A stretch of 64,000 bases of DNA from Beaufortia kweichowensis (Eukaryota; Chordata; Actinopteri; Cypriniformes; Gastromyzontidae), in the NCBI GenBank assembly GCA_019155185.1, contig CM032794.1, positions 16,176,946 to 16,240,945 on the forward strand. Reading direction: 5' to 3'. A program made the translations under genes and the position numbers. This document shows positions 11,188 through 22,032 of the stretch, piece after piece; position 1 is the stretch's first letter, and every line of letters starts with the position of its first letter. Under the pieces are notes generated by a model that did not search any database, was not told where the DNA came from, and worked only from the letters and a program-made list of their open reading frames with translations.

Positions 11188-14100
11188 ATGTCAGAACCAG
11201 GTATTAAAAAATATTATTACTTGCCTAAATAAAATAACATTTGTATGACTTTTATCTACCTGACACTTTCACTTTCTGTTACATATCCTGTTGTATAACA
11301 TAATAGTTAAAGGTCAGCATGCAGACATGAAATGTAGAATTACGTGTTTTAAATATTTGACATTCATTTTCCTTTGTCGTTTCTCTCTATTCATGAAATA
11401 TGTACTACATCTGCTGTGAGACAGATCAATTAGATAAAACAAATCTGTGGATCTGTAATTTTCACATGTACTTTGTACTATTATGACTTTCTTTTTTTTG
11501 TGAAATATTTTCCTAAACTACACAGTACCCTCAAAACTAACTTGTATATCCCCCACCTCAACTAACTGGACTCATTCTTTTAATTTATTTTTGCATTAAA
11601 ATAGGCAGACTCCCCCAAAACCACCTTGCATATGCCCAGTCTCAGCCAGGAGGACAGTCCATACCCCTCCATGTAATATCAGTTTGTGGAGAACCTGGTC
11701 TAGTTCCCCAGCCTGCACAAATCCAGGCAGAAAGTCATTTACCTCCAGTTCAGCCAGTTTATCAGACTGATCAAATAAATCCAGCAACTCACCAGGTTCA
11801 GCCATATGAAGGTAAACATGGAATAAATGCATAGTCTTATAAAATATTTAAATGTTCAAGGGTTGCTTTATGTTCAACACAGAGAGAAAGAAAAATAGAA
11901 AGAAAATAGATTAAAACAAATGCGACTCTGTCTGTGAAATCCAAGTCAAAGTCTGTAAAAAAAATCTTTGCTAGCTCAAAATGTTGCTAGTTCAAAGGTT
12001 TTACAAGTATTTAGTTTTTTACACTATTTCTCATTTCAACAATAAGAATTGAATTGAAGAAAGTTGATTGGACTTACAGTGTAATTATGAGAAAACAAGC
12101 ATTAAAGTTTGAATTAAATCATTATAATTTTACTATGATTTCAATCTTTGACATGGCCTTAGTCAATACAAAAAGATAGCTGGGTTATATTTTTACAGAA
12201 AGCTCTTAACGTTTATGTACAATAAAAGTGCTTTATGATGCCGTAGCACAGCCATTTTCAACTGAATGGTTCCATAAAGAACCTTTAACATTCAAAAAAG
12301 GTTCTTTGGGGAACCAAAAATGGTTCTTCTATGGCATCGCTGTGAAGAACCTTCTGAAGCACATTTTTCTTTAAGAGTGTACACTCTTAAAAATAAAGGA
12401 GCTTTACGATACCTGATTGGTTTGCCTGAATGGTTCCATAAAGAACGTTTAAGATCAAAAGAACCTTTCTGGTTCACCAAAGCTTTTTTGTTGTGGAAGG
12501 TTCCTTAGACTATGAAAAGGTAAAAAAAAAAGAAATTGCACTTTTAATCTGGTAACTGTCACCGTTTCTGAGGAGGAACACCTATGTTATTTCCCTATTT
12601 ACTTTAATATTTCATAGTTAAATTTTAATCTAATCATGATGAGAAACTATAAATGATGGAAAGGTATAATAAATATTTATAACAGTAAAAATGAACAAGA
12701 AAATAATAAGTTAATATGTTACTGTAATTTATAAAAAATCCTAAAATAAAAATATGTTTTTAAAAGACTTTAAACTGAAAATTTAAACTTTAAAGCTACT
12801 ATCTTAAAATTAAAAAAGTGTTGTTCAGATTTTCGTATACTCAACTTCTGCCGTGACAGTTATCAGGTTAAGAACCTTTGACAGAAAGGTTACTTAGCAA
12901 ACCAAAAATGTTCTTACTATGGCATTGCTGTGAGGAAATGTTTGAAATCTTTATTTTAAAATGTGTAAAATGATTTTACGTAGAAAACATCAAATCACAA
13001 AGAAACTCTAGCTGGGTTTTCACAGACAGGGTGAAAAATGTGAACTCTTTAAATTAGTAGTGTTCTTTGTTAACCCCTGTGGATGCATAAAGCTCAGTTT
13101 TATAAAACATTTTATATTACATATTTAGAACACATTTAGAACATTAGGTCTGCAAAACAGTCATTGGTGATAATGTGTCTCCCTACATCCCCCAAACTAC
13201 TCTAGCACCTGCAGCTCCACCTTTGGTTGTACCTGTTGGAGTTCCACCTGGTCTGCAGTACCTCACTATGGTGGGCCATTCCTCCAACTCTTTCTTTCTC
13301 TATCTATCCTTAGGTTTAAAAGTATGCCGTTGTGTTACTAGTATTTTCTGTGCATTTCAGATCGACCAGATTCTTGTTCACCAAAAAATGGAGTGTATAG
13401 AGAGTGAGTCTGCTTCTGTTGATATTTACTTCTTCATGTTTGTTTTCAGAACAGAGGGTGTTTCTTTCTGTTACAAAGTTTATAATATTAATAATGTTAT
13501 AATATTCTCTTCATAAAATTGTAAGTTTACTTTTTAATAATGATTCACATCTACAGTATTGACTGGCTTTGAGACCAACAACCAGTACGAGATCAAGAAC
13601 AGCGTTGGCCAGTTGATCTACCAGGCCAAAGAAAAGACTAACTGCTTCACTCGCAATATCTGTGGTTCAGCGCGCAGCTTTCTAATACAGATTAAAGACA
13701 ACATGGGCCAAGAAGTCATGCGGGTGCAAAGACCGTTACGCTGCACCTCCTGTTGCTACCCTTGCTGTCTACAAGAGGTACAAAAACATTTTGAAGTTAA
13801 AACAGCAGTAACAGTACAGTAGTAGCAAGCGGAGTAAACAGTAGTGCTAGCAACACTCTGGTTCATTGGTTTGATGTTTTAATTCATAGAAAATTCATGA
13901 ACTGGTAAAATATATGTCTTGAACGCAATGTAGGTCACTTTGGATAAAAGCATATGCAAAATGCACAAATGTTATACAATGCTATTGTCTTATGTGTGAT
14001 TGTTTCTGTAACCCAAATCATTTAACATTATGAAATGGCAATGTACAATGTACTTATTCTCACACTTTCTTTACCTATCTTGTTCATTTATGTGAAATGT

Positions 14101-14856
14101 TCACTCTCAGTTGGAAGTACAGGCTCCCCCTGGAGTAACAATAGGATATGTGAAACAAAACTGGCATCCTTTTTTACCCGTCTTCTCAGTCCAGGGACCC
14201 GACAAACAGACATTCATGAGGATCAGGGGACCCTATATGCCATGTAAATGCTGTGGTGATGTGAATTTTGAGGTAAGTGTTTGAAAACCTTTTAAAAAGA
14301 CCTTTGTTGAGGTGTTTTGCATTTGCTTACTATGATATTGTCATATTCAGTTTTACCTGAACATGTAGCAGGTGATGTCGTGCAAATACATAAATCATGT
14401 GTTTAAATTATATCTAAAGCATTTTTAATAACATAAAATAACACACTTTTTTAAAATCATTATTTACGTTTTTAGGTAAGAGGTAAAGAGGGAGTGAAGC
14501 CTGTTGGTCGCATCACAAAACAACGGGGTGGTTTCATAAGGAAATGTTTCACTGATGCCACCAACTTCACTGTTCAGTTTCCTCTGGACATGGAGGTTAA
14601 GATGAAAGCTGTACTTTTGGGTGCCTGCTTCCTCATTGTGAGTATTAAACTCATTTCTTTAGTCTTATAGTGTATTGTGGTCTAATTGTAAATTATTTAT
14701 CATTCTAATTTTGTATTTTAAGTCAGTTATAACAACCATTTTAAAAGGTATAAATCAATAGCAAATAAAACACATTTTTTATATTAATCCCAAGTATTCT
14801 CTTTGTTTTTTTAGGATTTTATGTTTTTTGAAAAAGGCGGCAATTTGTTTATCTAA
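11188..14856 (+). CDS. plscr3: phospholipid scramblase, plscr3-like, copy 2
   Basis: A second complete scramblase gene in tandem with the first. Exons: 11188-11200 (ATG, MSEP), 11605-11811, 13206-13270, 13361-13403, 13557-13777, 14111-14272, 14476-14637 and 14815-14856 (stop TAA), giving 304 aa. Exon lengths and phases match copy 1 almost exactly, which shows duplication of a whole gene. The start is the first ATG, with a phase-1 donor that fits the second exon. The N-terminal exon has lost much of the Pro/Gly/Tyr pattern of copy 1. The core is conserved: GLQYLTMIDQILVHQK, the Cys stretch CTSCCYPCCLQE, LEVQAPPGVTIGYVKQ, the helix KAVLLGACFLI and DFMFFEK. The Ca2+-binding-like loop reads DATNFTVQFPLD, so the second Asp found in copy 1 is Thr. 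The stop lies 474 bases from the stop of convergent tnk1. Poly(A) signal candidate AATAAA at 15060. Confidence 0.92.
12246..12520. repeat. two back-to-back fold-back (MITE-like) elements
   Basis: In an intron of scramblase copy 2, words such as GGTTCCATAAAGAACC, AAAAATGGTTCTTCTATGGC and GAAGAACCTT recur on both strands. The junction AAGAGTGTACACTCTT near 12373-12388 joins the terminal repeat of one element to that of another in opposite orientation. This is a widespread type of fish non-autonomous inverted-repeat element. A further decayed piece lies at about 12862-12965. Confidence 0.7.
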
Positions 14857-15330
14857 CCTGTTTGTTAGATAAAGGAGGGATATATACTGTGCAGTGATGT
14901 GGTGGCCAGCAGGACCAGAAGTGAAAACCACTGTACAGTATAACTGGATCTCTATTGCTCTCTGACTGTATTTTGTCTTTCTTCTTTGTTTTTTTGTTTC
15001 AAATGAAAACAGAAAATGCTTGACAATAAGTGTATGATATAACATTTATCAAATGATCAAATAAACATATATACAAATACATATAAAAAACGTGATTTAC
15101 TTTATTAAACTGCCACAAATATTTCTAACGCTCTATATACAAATTTAAATATACATTTACACATAAATTGGAAAATAGACAATAAACTGCACAACTACAG
15201 TCTTCTCTTAAAAAAGTCAAGTTATACATTATACTTCAAAGATTATACTGCCTTTCTCACGATTAACAACATTTGAGGTGTCTTAAAGAACCAGAGCTCC
15301 TGGCATTCCAATAGTTTATTTAGTCTGGCT

Positions 15331-18300
15331 TTAAACTCTATCTGCCCGTCTTTCCAGTGCAGAGTCTCTCGACCTTTCTCTGTCTTTGACCATTCGAAAG
15401 AGATAGCGTCCAGCGTGTTGCAAATCCCAGTTGTAGCGGGCGAGGATTTTATGACATTCCTCACGAGAGCACTGGTTCATGTAAAACAGCTGGTCTATCT
15501 GATAATGTAAAAGCAATAAAAGGATGACCTAAAGTAATGCAATGATAAAATGATGGGTATTGTCTTGTATGGACATCGGTAGATTCTCTATTACCTTAAG
15601 CTGTTGTTCTGCCCTTAAAGGATTCCAGTCATTGCGACGCAGTGCTTTCTGAACCTCTTCACTGGTCACTCCATGTACCCCCTCCTGAACCTGATCATTA
15701 TACATTATATTAACAAACTACATTAAAGAGCTGATCAATCATTATACATTATATTAACAAACTGCATTAAAGAGATCTTGGAATTTTTATAATTAAAAAA
15801 ATGTTTCTTAAACATAATACTATTAGATATAGAAAGAAAGTATGCATACTTGTGCTATAAGAGCCTCCTTATTAGCTTGTGGTGGGTACCTCTCCTGTCC
15901 CCTTTCCTGTTCTCTTTCTTTATCTCGCTCCTTCTCTTTCTCTAAGCCATCATCTAACTGAGGGCTTGATTTGGTTAGATTTGCCATCCTGGCGAGGTTG
16001 TTGCTCCCAAAACACTGCAGCTGAGGTTGGTGTTGAAACTGTAGTTGTATGTGATGAGTTGGAGGCGGCCAGGCACCAGCGGCTGGGTTTACTGGTCTCC
16101 GCTCATGGATGAACTGGGGTCTGATGCGTCTGAAATTTGGGGGTGGTGGGCGAGGAGGTGGGCTGATAACAGCATCGCTGAACCTGCGGGGGTCTGGGAA
16201 TTGACTCTGCGAGGGTCTGCGGTGGCCCGAATGGGCAGCATTTCCTTCAGTGTTGTCTTGTGTCCCACCAAGGACTGACTCCAGACTTTTTGACATGCCT
16301 GAGGAAAGACAGCGAGATATTCCTCATCAAACCAACACCTAATTGATAGTGTTTTTTTCCTGTCTACAAAGTTCTGTTTGTTTAGTTTATTCAACTATTT
16401 AATAGATACACATCATTCGAACTTTGTTTTGTAAATAATTATCCTTTGCAGTACATCTATTTCAGTTTTAATATCATTTATATTTTAATTTAAATATTAA
16501 GATTGGAAATCCCATTGACTTGCATTAATAGAATGTTAAGCATTTATAATGTGTTCAGTGTTGATGATGTTATCGTAAGTATTATTTGTGAAATAAATAG
16601 CTTTTTAATCTATGTGATTGATTGGATGCTCTCTCTGTGCATCCATTTTCAAGATTTTATTTGTCACATACATTTTGTTGACATGTACAACTTGCAGTGA
16701 AATGTAATCTGGTAAACTCCGAAGATTGTGCAAAGAGGAATATAAAATCAAATACAGCAAATTACAAAATAACAATAACAATTATTTACAATGTATTTAC
16801 TCACTAAGAAGAGAGATGATAAATACAGGTTTAATAAAAAAACAGTGGAGGTAGACAGCGATGGCAATGGAACCAGAGACGTGCAAATGTATGTAGGTAT
16901 GAGTGCAAAGTTAAAGTGCAAATGCAACGAATGGTTAAAGAAATTACACTGGAAATTAGAAATTACACCAACAGAGTCCTTAAAATGCAGGAATTGTCCA
17001 TATTGAGAAGTCTGATGGCCTGGGGAAAGAAGCTCCTCTTGAACCTCTTTGTTTTGGCCAACAGACTGCGGTAACGTCTACCAGACTGCAGTAGACAGAA
17101 GAGAGAATTTGCAGGATGTGTATAGTCTTTAATGATCTTTGTAGCCTTGACTTTGCATCGCTTATTGTAGATGTTGTGCAGAGAAGGTAGAGCAAACCCA
17201 GAGATACACTCAGCTAAGTGCACGACTCTCTGAAGGGCTTTGCGGTCCTTGGCAGAACAGTTACCATACCATGAAGAGATGCCCTGAGTCAATATACTTT
17301 CAACAGCACCAGTATAGAAAGTTTTCAGGATAGCAGGTGAGATCCTGAATTTCCTCAGTTGTCTCAAATGGTATAGTCGTTGCCTGGCTTTTTTCATCGT
17401 TTTTTGTGTGTGCTGTTTCCAGGTTAGATCTTCAGAAATGTGTACTCCTAGGTACTTAACGCTGCTTTCTCTCTCCACCGGTGTGCCTCCGATCGCTACT
17501 GGGGTGGAGTCCTGCTGCTGTCTCCTCCTAAAGTCAACCAGTCACCAGTTCCTTGGTTTTGCTGACATTCAGAGAGAGACAGTTTAGCTCCGCACCATGA
17601 TGTCACTTTCTCCACCTGATCAAGATAAGCTGCCTCGTTGTTGGAGATAAGGCCCAATACGACCGTATCATCTGCAAACTTGTTGATAGAAGTGGTGCTA
17701 TAAGAGGACACACAGTCGTGAGTATAGAGAGAATAAAGCAGAGGACTCAGGACACATCCTTGTGGCGCTCCTGTACTCAGGGTGATGGTTTTGGAAGTGA
17801 TCTGGCCCACTCTTACAACCTAGGGTCTGTCTGAGAGGAAGTTCAGAATCCAATCACAGAGGGAGGTATTTAGACCAAGGTTCCTGAGTTTAGATGCCAG
17901 TCTATGGGGGTCTATAGTGTTAAAGGCTGAGCTACAATCTATAAACAACAGCCTCACATTTGACTATGTAGAGCCGCACAGTAGACATATAGTGTTTTTG
18001 AGTTAAAAGGTCAGTGTCATGCATGTCTATCTGGTTTGAACAACCTTATAACCATATAAAGAAATGAAAATCGGGCCACACTGTGTCCCAGTGAGTAGTG
18101 GTTGCTGCTTTAAGTCCCAGATATCTTTCTCTGTGGAGTTTGCATGTTTTCCAAATGTGAGTTTCCCCAACAGCCCAAAGACTCGCAAGATTAGGTAAAC
18201 TGGAGATGCCAAAATTGCCCCTATCCCTACTTGTGTGTTAAATAACCAAACCTTGCCATAATTATAGCCATGGAAGCTGGAATGGTGTTTAAATGAGAAA

Positions 18301-21300
18301 GAAAGAAGAAAAGAAACTTTAAAAAATTTAGTTAAAGTTCTAACCTGCCATTTTCTTCAAATTGGATCCTTGATTTTTGACTCTTGCTGATGGAATACCC
18401 CAATTTCCAGTGCTGGGAAAAAAATAAAACACTCAGTCCAATAATCCAGTTGGATTAGCATTCATACATGAGTTTATAAACTCATTAAAAATACGTCACT
18501 TACTCATTTAACCGTTCTGGTGTGCCCCAGCACCGTCCTGGATCAATATCTCCATGGCCAGTGTGCTGCATACTACCTCTAACAGGAGGAGATATCAGAG
18601 CAGTATTAGGAACAGGACTAACTGCTGTGACAGAGGGTGCTGCCAATGCAGGAGGGAACCAGCCAATACTCAGAGTTCTCTGATTTTGGCCCTTCCACTC
18701 ACACATATCCAGCCTATGACAGAACAGAAGAGAGCGTAAATAAAAAACAGTATTGCAAATATAAAAATGACTTTTTTATCCTTTAATCTTTCTTTTCTTA
18801 AATCCCCCTCTCTTACCCATGTTCTATTATAGTCACTGGATCATTCGCCTGTAGAGTGAGTTTTCTGGACTCTGTAAAGTCTTTCACTGCTCGAACCTCC
18901 ATAGGTTGTGCCTAAAATATAAATGACCAAAAAGTTACACAGAGATTAATACAAAAATCTTTTATATATGTAAGTTAATGTACGATGGACATATGAACTC
19001 TAACCGTATGTGCATGTGTTCATAGTATGTTCTAAATAAAAACATGCCAACAGTACATTAACATTAATATATATTTAGTTTTTAAATCACTGGCAAAAAA
19101 CATTGTGGGGTGGTATCCCGGACAGGGTTTAAGCCTAGTCCCAGACTAAAATACATGTTTTAACAAAAAACAACTTGTACTGACATATCCTTAAAAATAC
19201 CAGTGCTATTGCTTTGTCTCAAGAATCACACCAGATGTTTTTTTGTAAGGCATGTTTGTAAACACTACTTAAATGTGCTAATTTAACTACAGCCTAATCC
19301 TGGATTAATCTAAACCCTTTCTGGGAAACTGCCCCTGTATGTGTAAATGATATGTAAGCAGTAAGGTATGAGTATCGTGCTGTATTGTGAATAAGTCACA
19401 GATGAAGGGCGTTGTTAGGCACAATGTTAAGCAGAATGCCAGGAACCTGTTCAGCCGTGACTTTCTCACAAAAATGCATTAGCCTCGAGTACTTTGTTTT
19501 ATGAAGCAGTTACCACACGATACAAAAATTAAAGCCTAAAAATATGTATCAATGCAACTTTTATTAAGTTGTTAAGGGTTTCGTTGGGTGAAGTGATCAT
19601 CGCTGTGCTTAGTGAATAAAACACAGCTATTGACCCATCAGAATCAAGGGCTGGAACAAGAGATTTTATAATAGGTATTCAACACCAGTTGTTTTCTTTA
19701 TTTTTGAATCAGTTAAAACACTGACCTCTGCTACCATGGTTGTAAGCTGTGAGAAGGTTGGTCGGTCAGTAGGACTGCAGGCCCAACATTTACGCATCAC
19801 AGAGAACATCTCCTGCGGACAGTCTGGGGGCCTTTCCAGGCGATCACCACGCTCTACACTATATAATATCTACAAACACAACACACATCAATTAGTCCAC
19901 AATAGCAAAAGCTGCAGATCTGGTTATTGATTGTCAGTTAAGACGAGTCAGTCGCCACATGTACACATATACCTGTCTGCCCGACAGGCCCAGCCAGGGT
20001 TCTTCACAGTAAGTAAACATTTCCCATAACGTGACACCGAACATCCAAACATCCGAGGCATGAGAGAAAGAACCCACACGTAAACTCTCAGGAGCACACC
20101 TTTAGAAAGAGAGGCTGGAATAAATATCCTTGACCACACAATAACATCTACAATCTCTTTCTGGCATTTTGTGTCCAGCCTCTCACCATGCAAATGGGAT
20201 ACGTCTGTGCGCTGTCATGACATAATGGTCCCTCTCTTGATCCAAGCCTCTCATCAATCCAAAGTCTCCGATCTTTACTAGATCTCTCGAAGCCAAGAGC
20301 ACGTTGCGGGCAGCAAGATCTCTGTGGATGAACCGCCTGTACTCTAAATATTCCATACCAGCTGCAATCTGTGTGCTGAAGAGCCAGAGTCGAGAGAGAG
20401 GGTAAAATCCCTGACGTAACCGCAGCGTGTCGTATAAAGAACCGAGAGGAGCCAGCTCTGTGACCTGATCAACAAGTCAGAAAAAGCGATTATGTTATCT
20501 GTCTTTAAATTATTTATATTCATTCATTTAGCAGATGCATTTATCCAAAGTGATTTAGAAATAAAAAAGCATTTTGCAAAGGACAAATTACAATTGTTTA
20601 AACTACAATGAACTACACGCTAATGCCCTTGTATTTTAAAACGTATTCCTATGATTCAAAGTTCTTCAAGTCGTAATGAAAAAAAGTCTTCTACGGTGGT
20701 TTTATTTATTTCTAATGAGGCTAGACAGTTCCCCTTACACCAATGTTTTGGCTTTTGCCCACAACTTATAATTGACAGCTCTGATGTGTGTTTCGTGAGT
20801 TTTAAGCATGTCAAACATGTCAAGTGCCCTAAAAAGGGCAAAGAAAAGCTTTATAATAGATTAATAAAGTGGATGAGAATATACTTTTTATATGAACTAA
20901 TAACCTGAATTTAGACAAATTAAGTAAAGGATATGATTTTAGACCAAAGGTTAAGATTACCATTTTAAGGGGATGAGTAAGGACAACACCATAGAGGTGT
21001 ATAATGTTGGGGTGGTCCAGAGACTGCATGGTCGTAACTTCCTGAAGAAAATCAGTCACCATGTCTACTTGCCGTGATGAGCTACTCCTCAAGGTTTTCA
21101 CTGCCACAGGAAGCTTTAAAGAGAGAAACAAGACAATTAAATATTTTTTTGTTTTTGTTTTAAGACTTAATAGACAAAAAGAAATAGATATATATTTTTT
21201 CATTTGTTTCTCATTTATTACTTTGGAATGTCCACTTTAGTATTTTCTGACTCCTCTTCCTTACAGAAGCAATACCAACATAAGCTCTCCTGTGATTAAA

Positions 21301-22009
21301 TCAGCAAGTCAGGAAAAAAACAACTTACCACTCGTCCAGTTGGTGTGTGCCATTCTGCTTTTCTAACTACCCCAAAGGAGCCTGAGCCCAGTTTCTCCCC
21401 AAACACCAGTTCACTGTCCTGGATAAGACAGGTGAGAGCGCGCCCTAGATCCGGCCCCTGGCTAGGTCCAACACCATTAGTCTGGTCACTTCCATCTGGT
21501 GTACGACCATTAAAGGCCTATCAGAAAATTAAAGGATTGATTTAATACAGCAGGTTTTCTTATTAGTAATAAATGAATTAAGCATCAGTTTGTAAAGATG
21601 TAAAATACCTTCAGCCATGTTCGTGGCGTGTTGGTTTTATAGCGTTTGACGGCTTCCCATAATCGTCGCTGTCCTGTTGACAAACAAAAATATAATTAAC
21701 TCACTGCTTTATCACAAACCACATAATGATATTAAGTTATTATAATTATTTTTAAATAATTATAACAGGATCGTAATATTCGTCAATTCATCAATATACC
21801 TAACCCTAATACCAGAAATGATCAAAGTCAACAGCTTAACAAAACAAACCTGGTCTACTAATGCCAATCTGTTCGAGATCGCCTTCTTTAACATAGTTGA
21901 GGTGCTCAATACGAGTCACGTTGAGTCCGTCTCGCATCCTTAAATAGAATCTCTCCAGCTGCACCTCAGCAAGAAGCTGGTACAGCCACTGAGTGTCATG
22001 ATCCATCAT
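15331..22009 (-). CDS. tnk1: non-receptor tyrosine kinase 1 (ACK family)
   Basis: This is the fish TNK1/Kos1 orthologue, a cytoplasmic tyrosine kinase of the ACK family. Exons in transcript order (complement): 22009-21850, 21673-21609, 21517-21329, 21113-20961, 20464-20187, 20099-19973, 19869-19726, 18911-18817, 18713-18504, 18412-18345, 16298-15850, 15690-15595 and 15498-15331; 733 aa in all, with phases closing at every junction. A SAM-like N-terminus (LLAEVQLERFYLRMRDGLNV) is followed by the kinase domain: glycine loop GSGSFG near residue 119, VAVK lysine near 144, HRDLAARN near 236, DFG near 256, and WCAPESLR. After that come an SH3 domain (AVKDFTESRKLTL...GWFPPAL), a Pro-rich/charged linker with runs of Glu, Lys and Arg, and a C-terminal UBA-like segment (SREECHKILARYNWDL). 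Translation could begin at either of two adjacent ATGs at 22009 and 22006. It is longer than human TNK1 (666 aa), mainly in the linker. Tail-to-tail with scramblase, as PLSCR3 and TNK1 are in mammals. Confidence 0.95.
15694..15777. repeat. 44-bp tandem duplication in a tnk1 intron
   Basis: The unit starting ATCATTATACATTATATTAA at 15694 repeats at 15738 with a period of 44 bases and one or two mismatches. It touches the splice acceptor region of the penultimate tnk1 exon (which ends at 15690), so it fills most of the 3' end of that intron. Confidence 0.85.
16640..17965 (-). mobile_element. 5'-truncated Jockey/L2-like LINE, dead
   Basis: Within the ~2 kb tnk1 intron between 16299 and 18344, the minus strand encodes reverse-transcriptase pieces: GAPQGCVLSPLLYSLY and the catalytic FADDT (complement of about 17810-17496), then ERESSVKYLGVHISEDLTW to the conserved C-terminal region ...RFKRSFFPQAIRLLN (17478-16963). 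The two parts are in different frames. A stop interrupts the sequence upstream of the RT core near 17820, and the 5' half of the element is missing. The 3' tail is probably the sequence at 16640-16960 (TTTGTCACATACA... words). The clade is a guess (L2/Rex1-like). Confidence 0.8.
18090..18250. repeat. degenerate teleost interspersed repeat fragment
   Basis: The words TGTGGAGTTTGCATGTTTTCC, CAGCCCAAAGACTCGCAAG and TTAGGTAAACTGGAGATGCC match, with changes, a very common fish repeat (consensus words GGAGTTTGCATGTTCTCC and CCAAAGACATGC, from memory). No reading frame is maintained. Confidence 0.6.
19098..19338. repeat. fold-back element with imperfect terminal inverted repeats
   Basis: The left end CCCGGACAGGGTTTAAGCCTAGTCC pairs imperfectly with the right end GGATTAATCTAAACCCTTTCTGGG. 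The middle (TTGTACTGACATATCC, AAGGCATGTTTGTAAACAC) is typical of a short non-autonomous repeat common in cyprinid genomes, from memory. It lies in the tnk1 intron between 18912 and 19725. Confidence 0.7.
20522..20600. repeat. fragment of a common teleost SINE-like repeat
   Basis: CATTCATTTAGCAGATGCATTTATCCAAAGTGA is close to the fish repeat word CATTTAGCAGACGCTTTTATCCAAAGCGA. Reverse-strand pieces of the same family are at about 13925-13970, 52060-52105 and 52870-52905. Family name not assigned. Confidence 0.6.
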
Positions 22010-22032
22010 TATTTCAATATCATACAACAACC

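Noticed and set aside
15879..16394. Several open frames of 77-101 codons on both strands
   Set aside because: They are shadows of the Pro-rich/charged tnk1 exon at 15850-16298.
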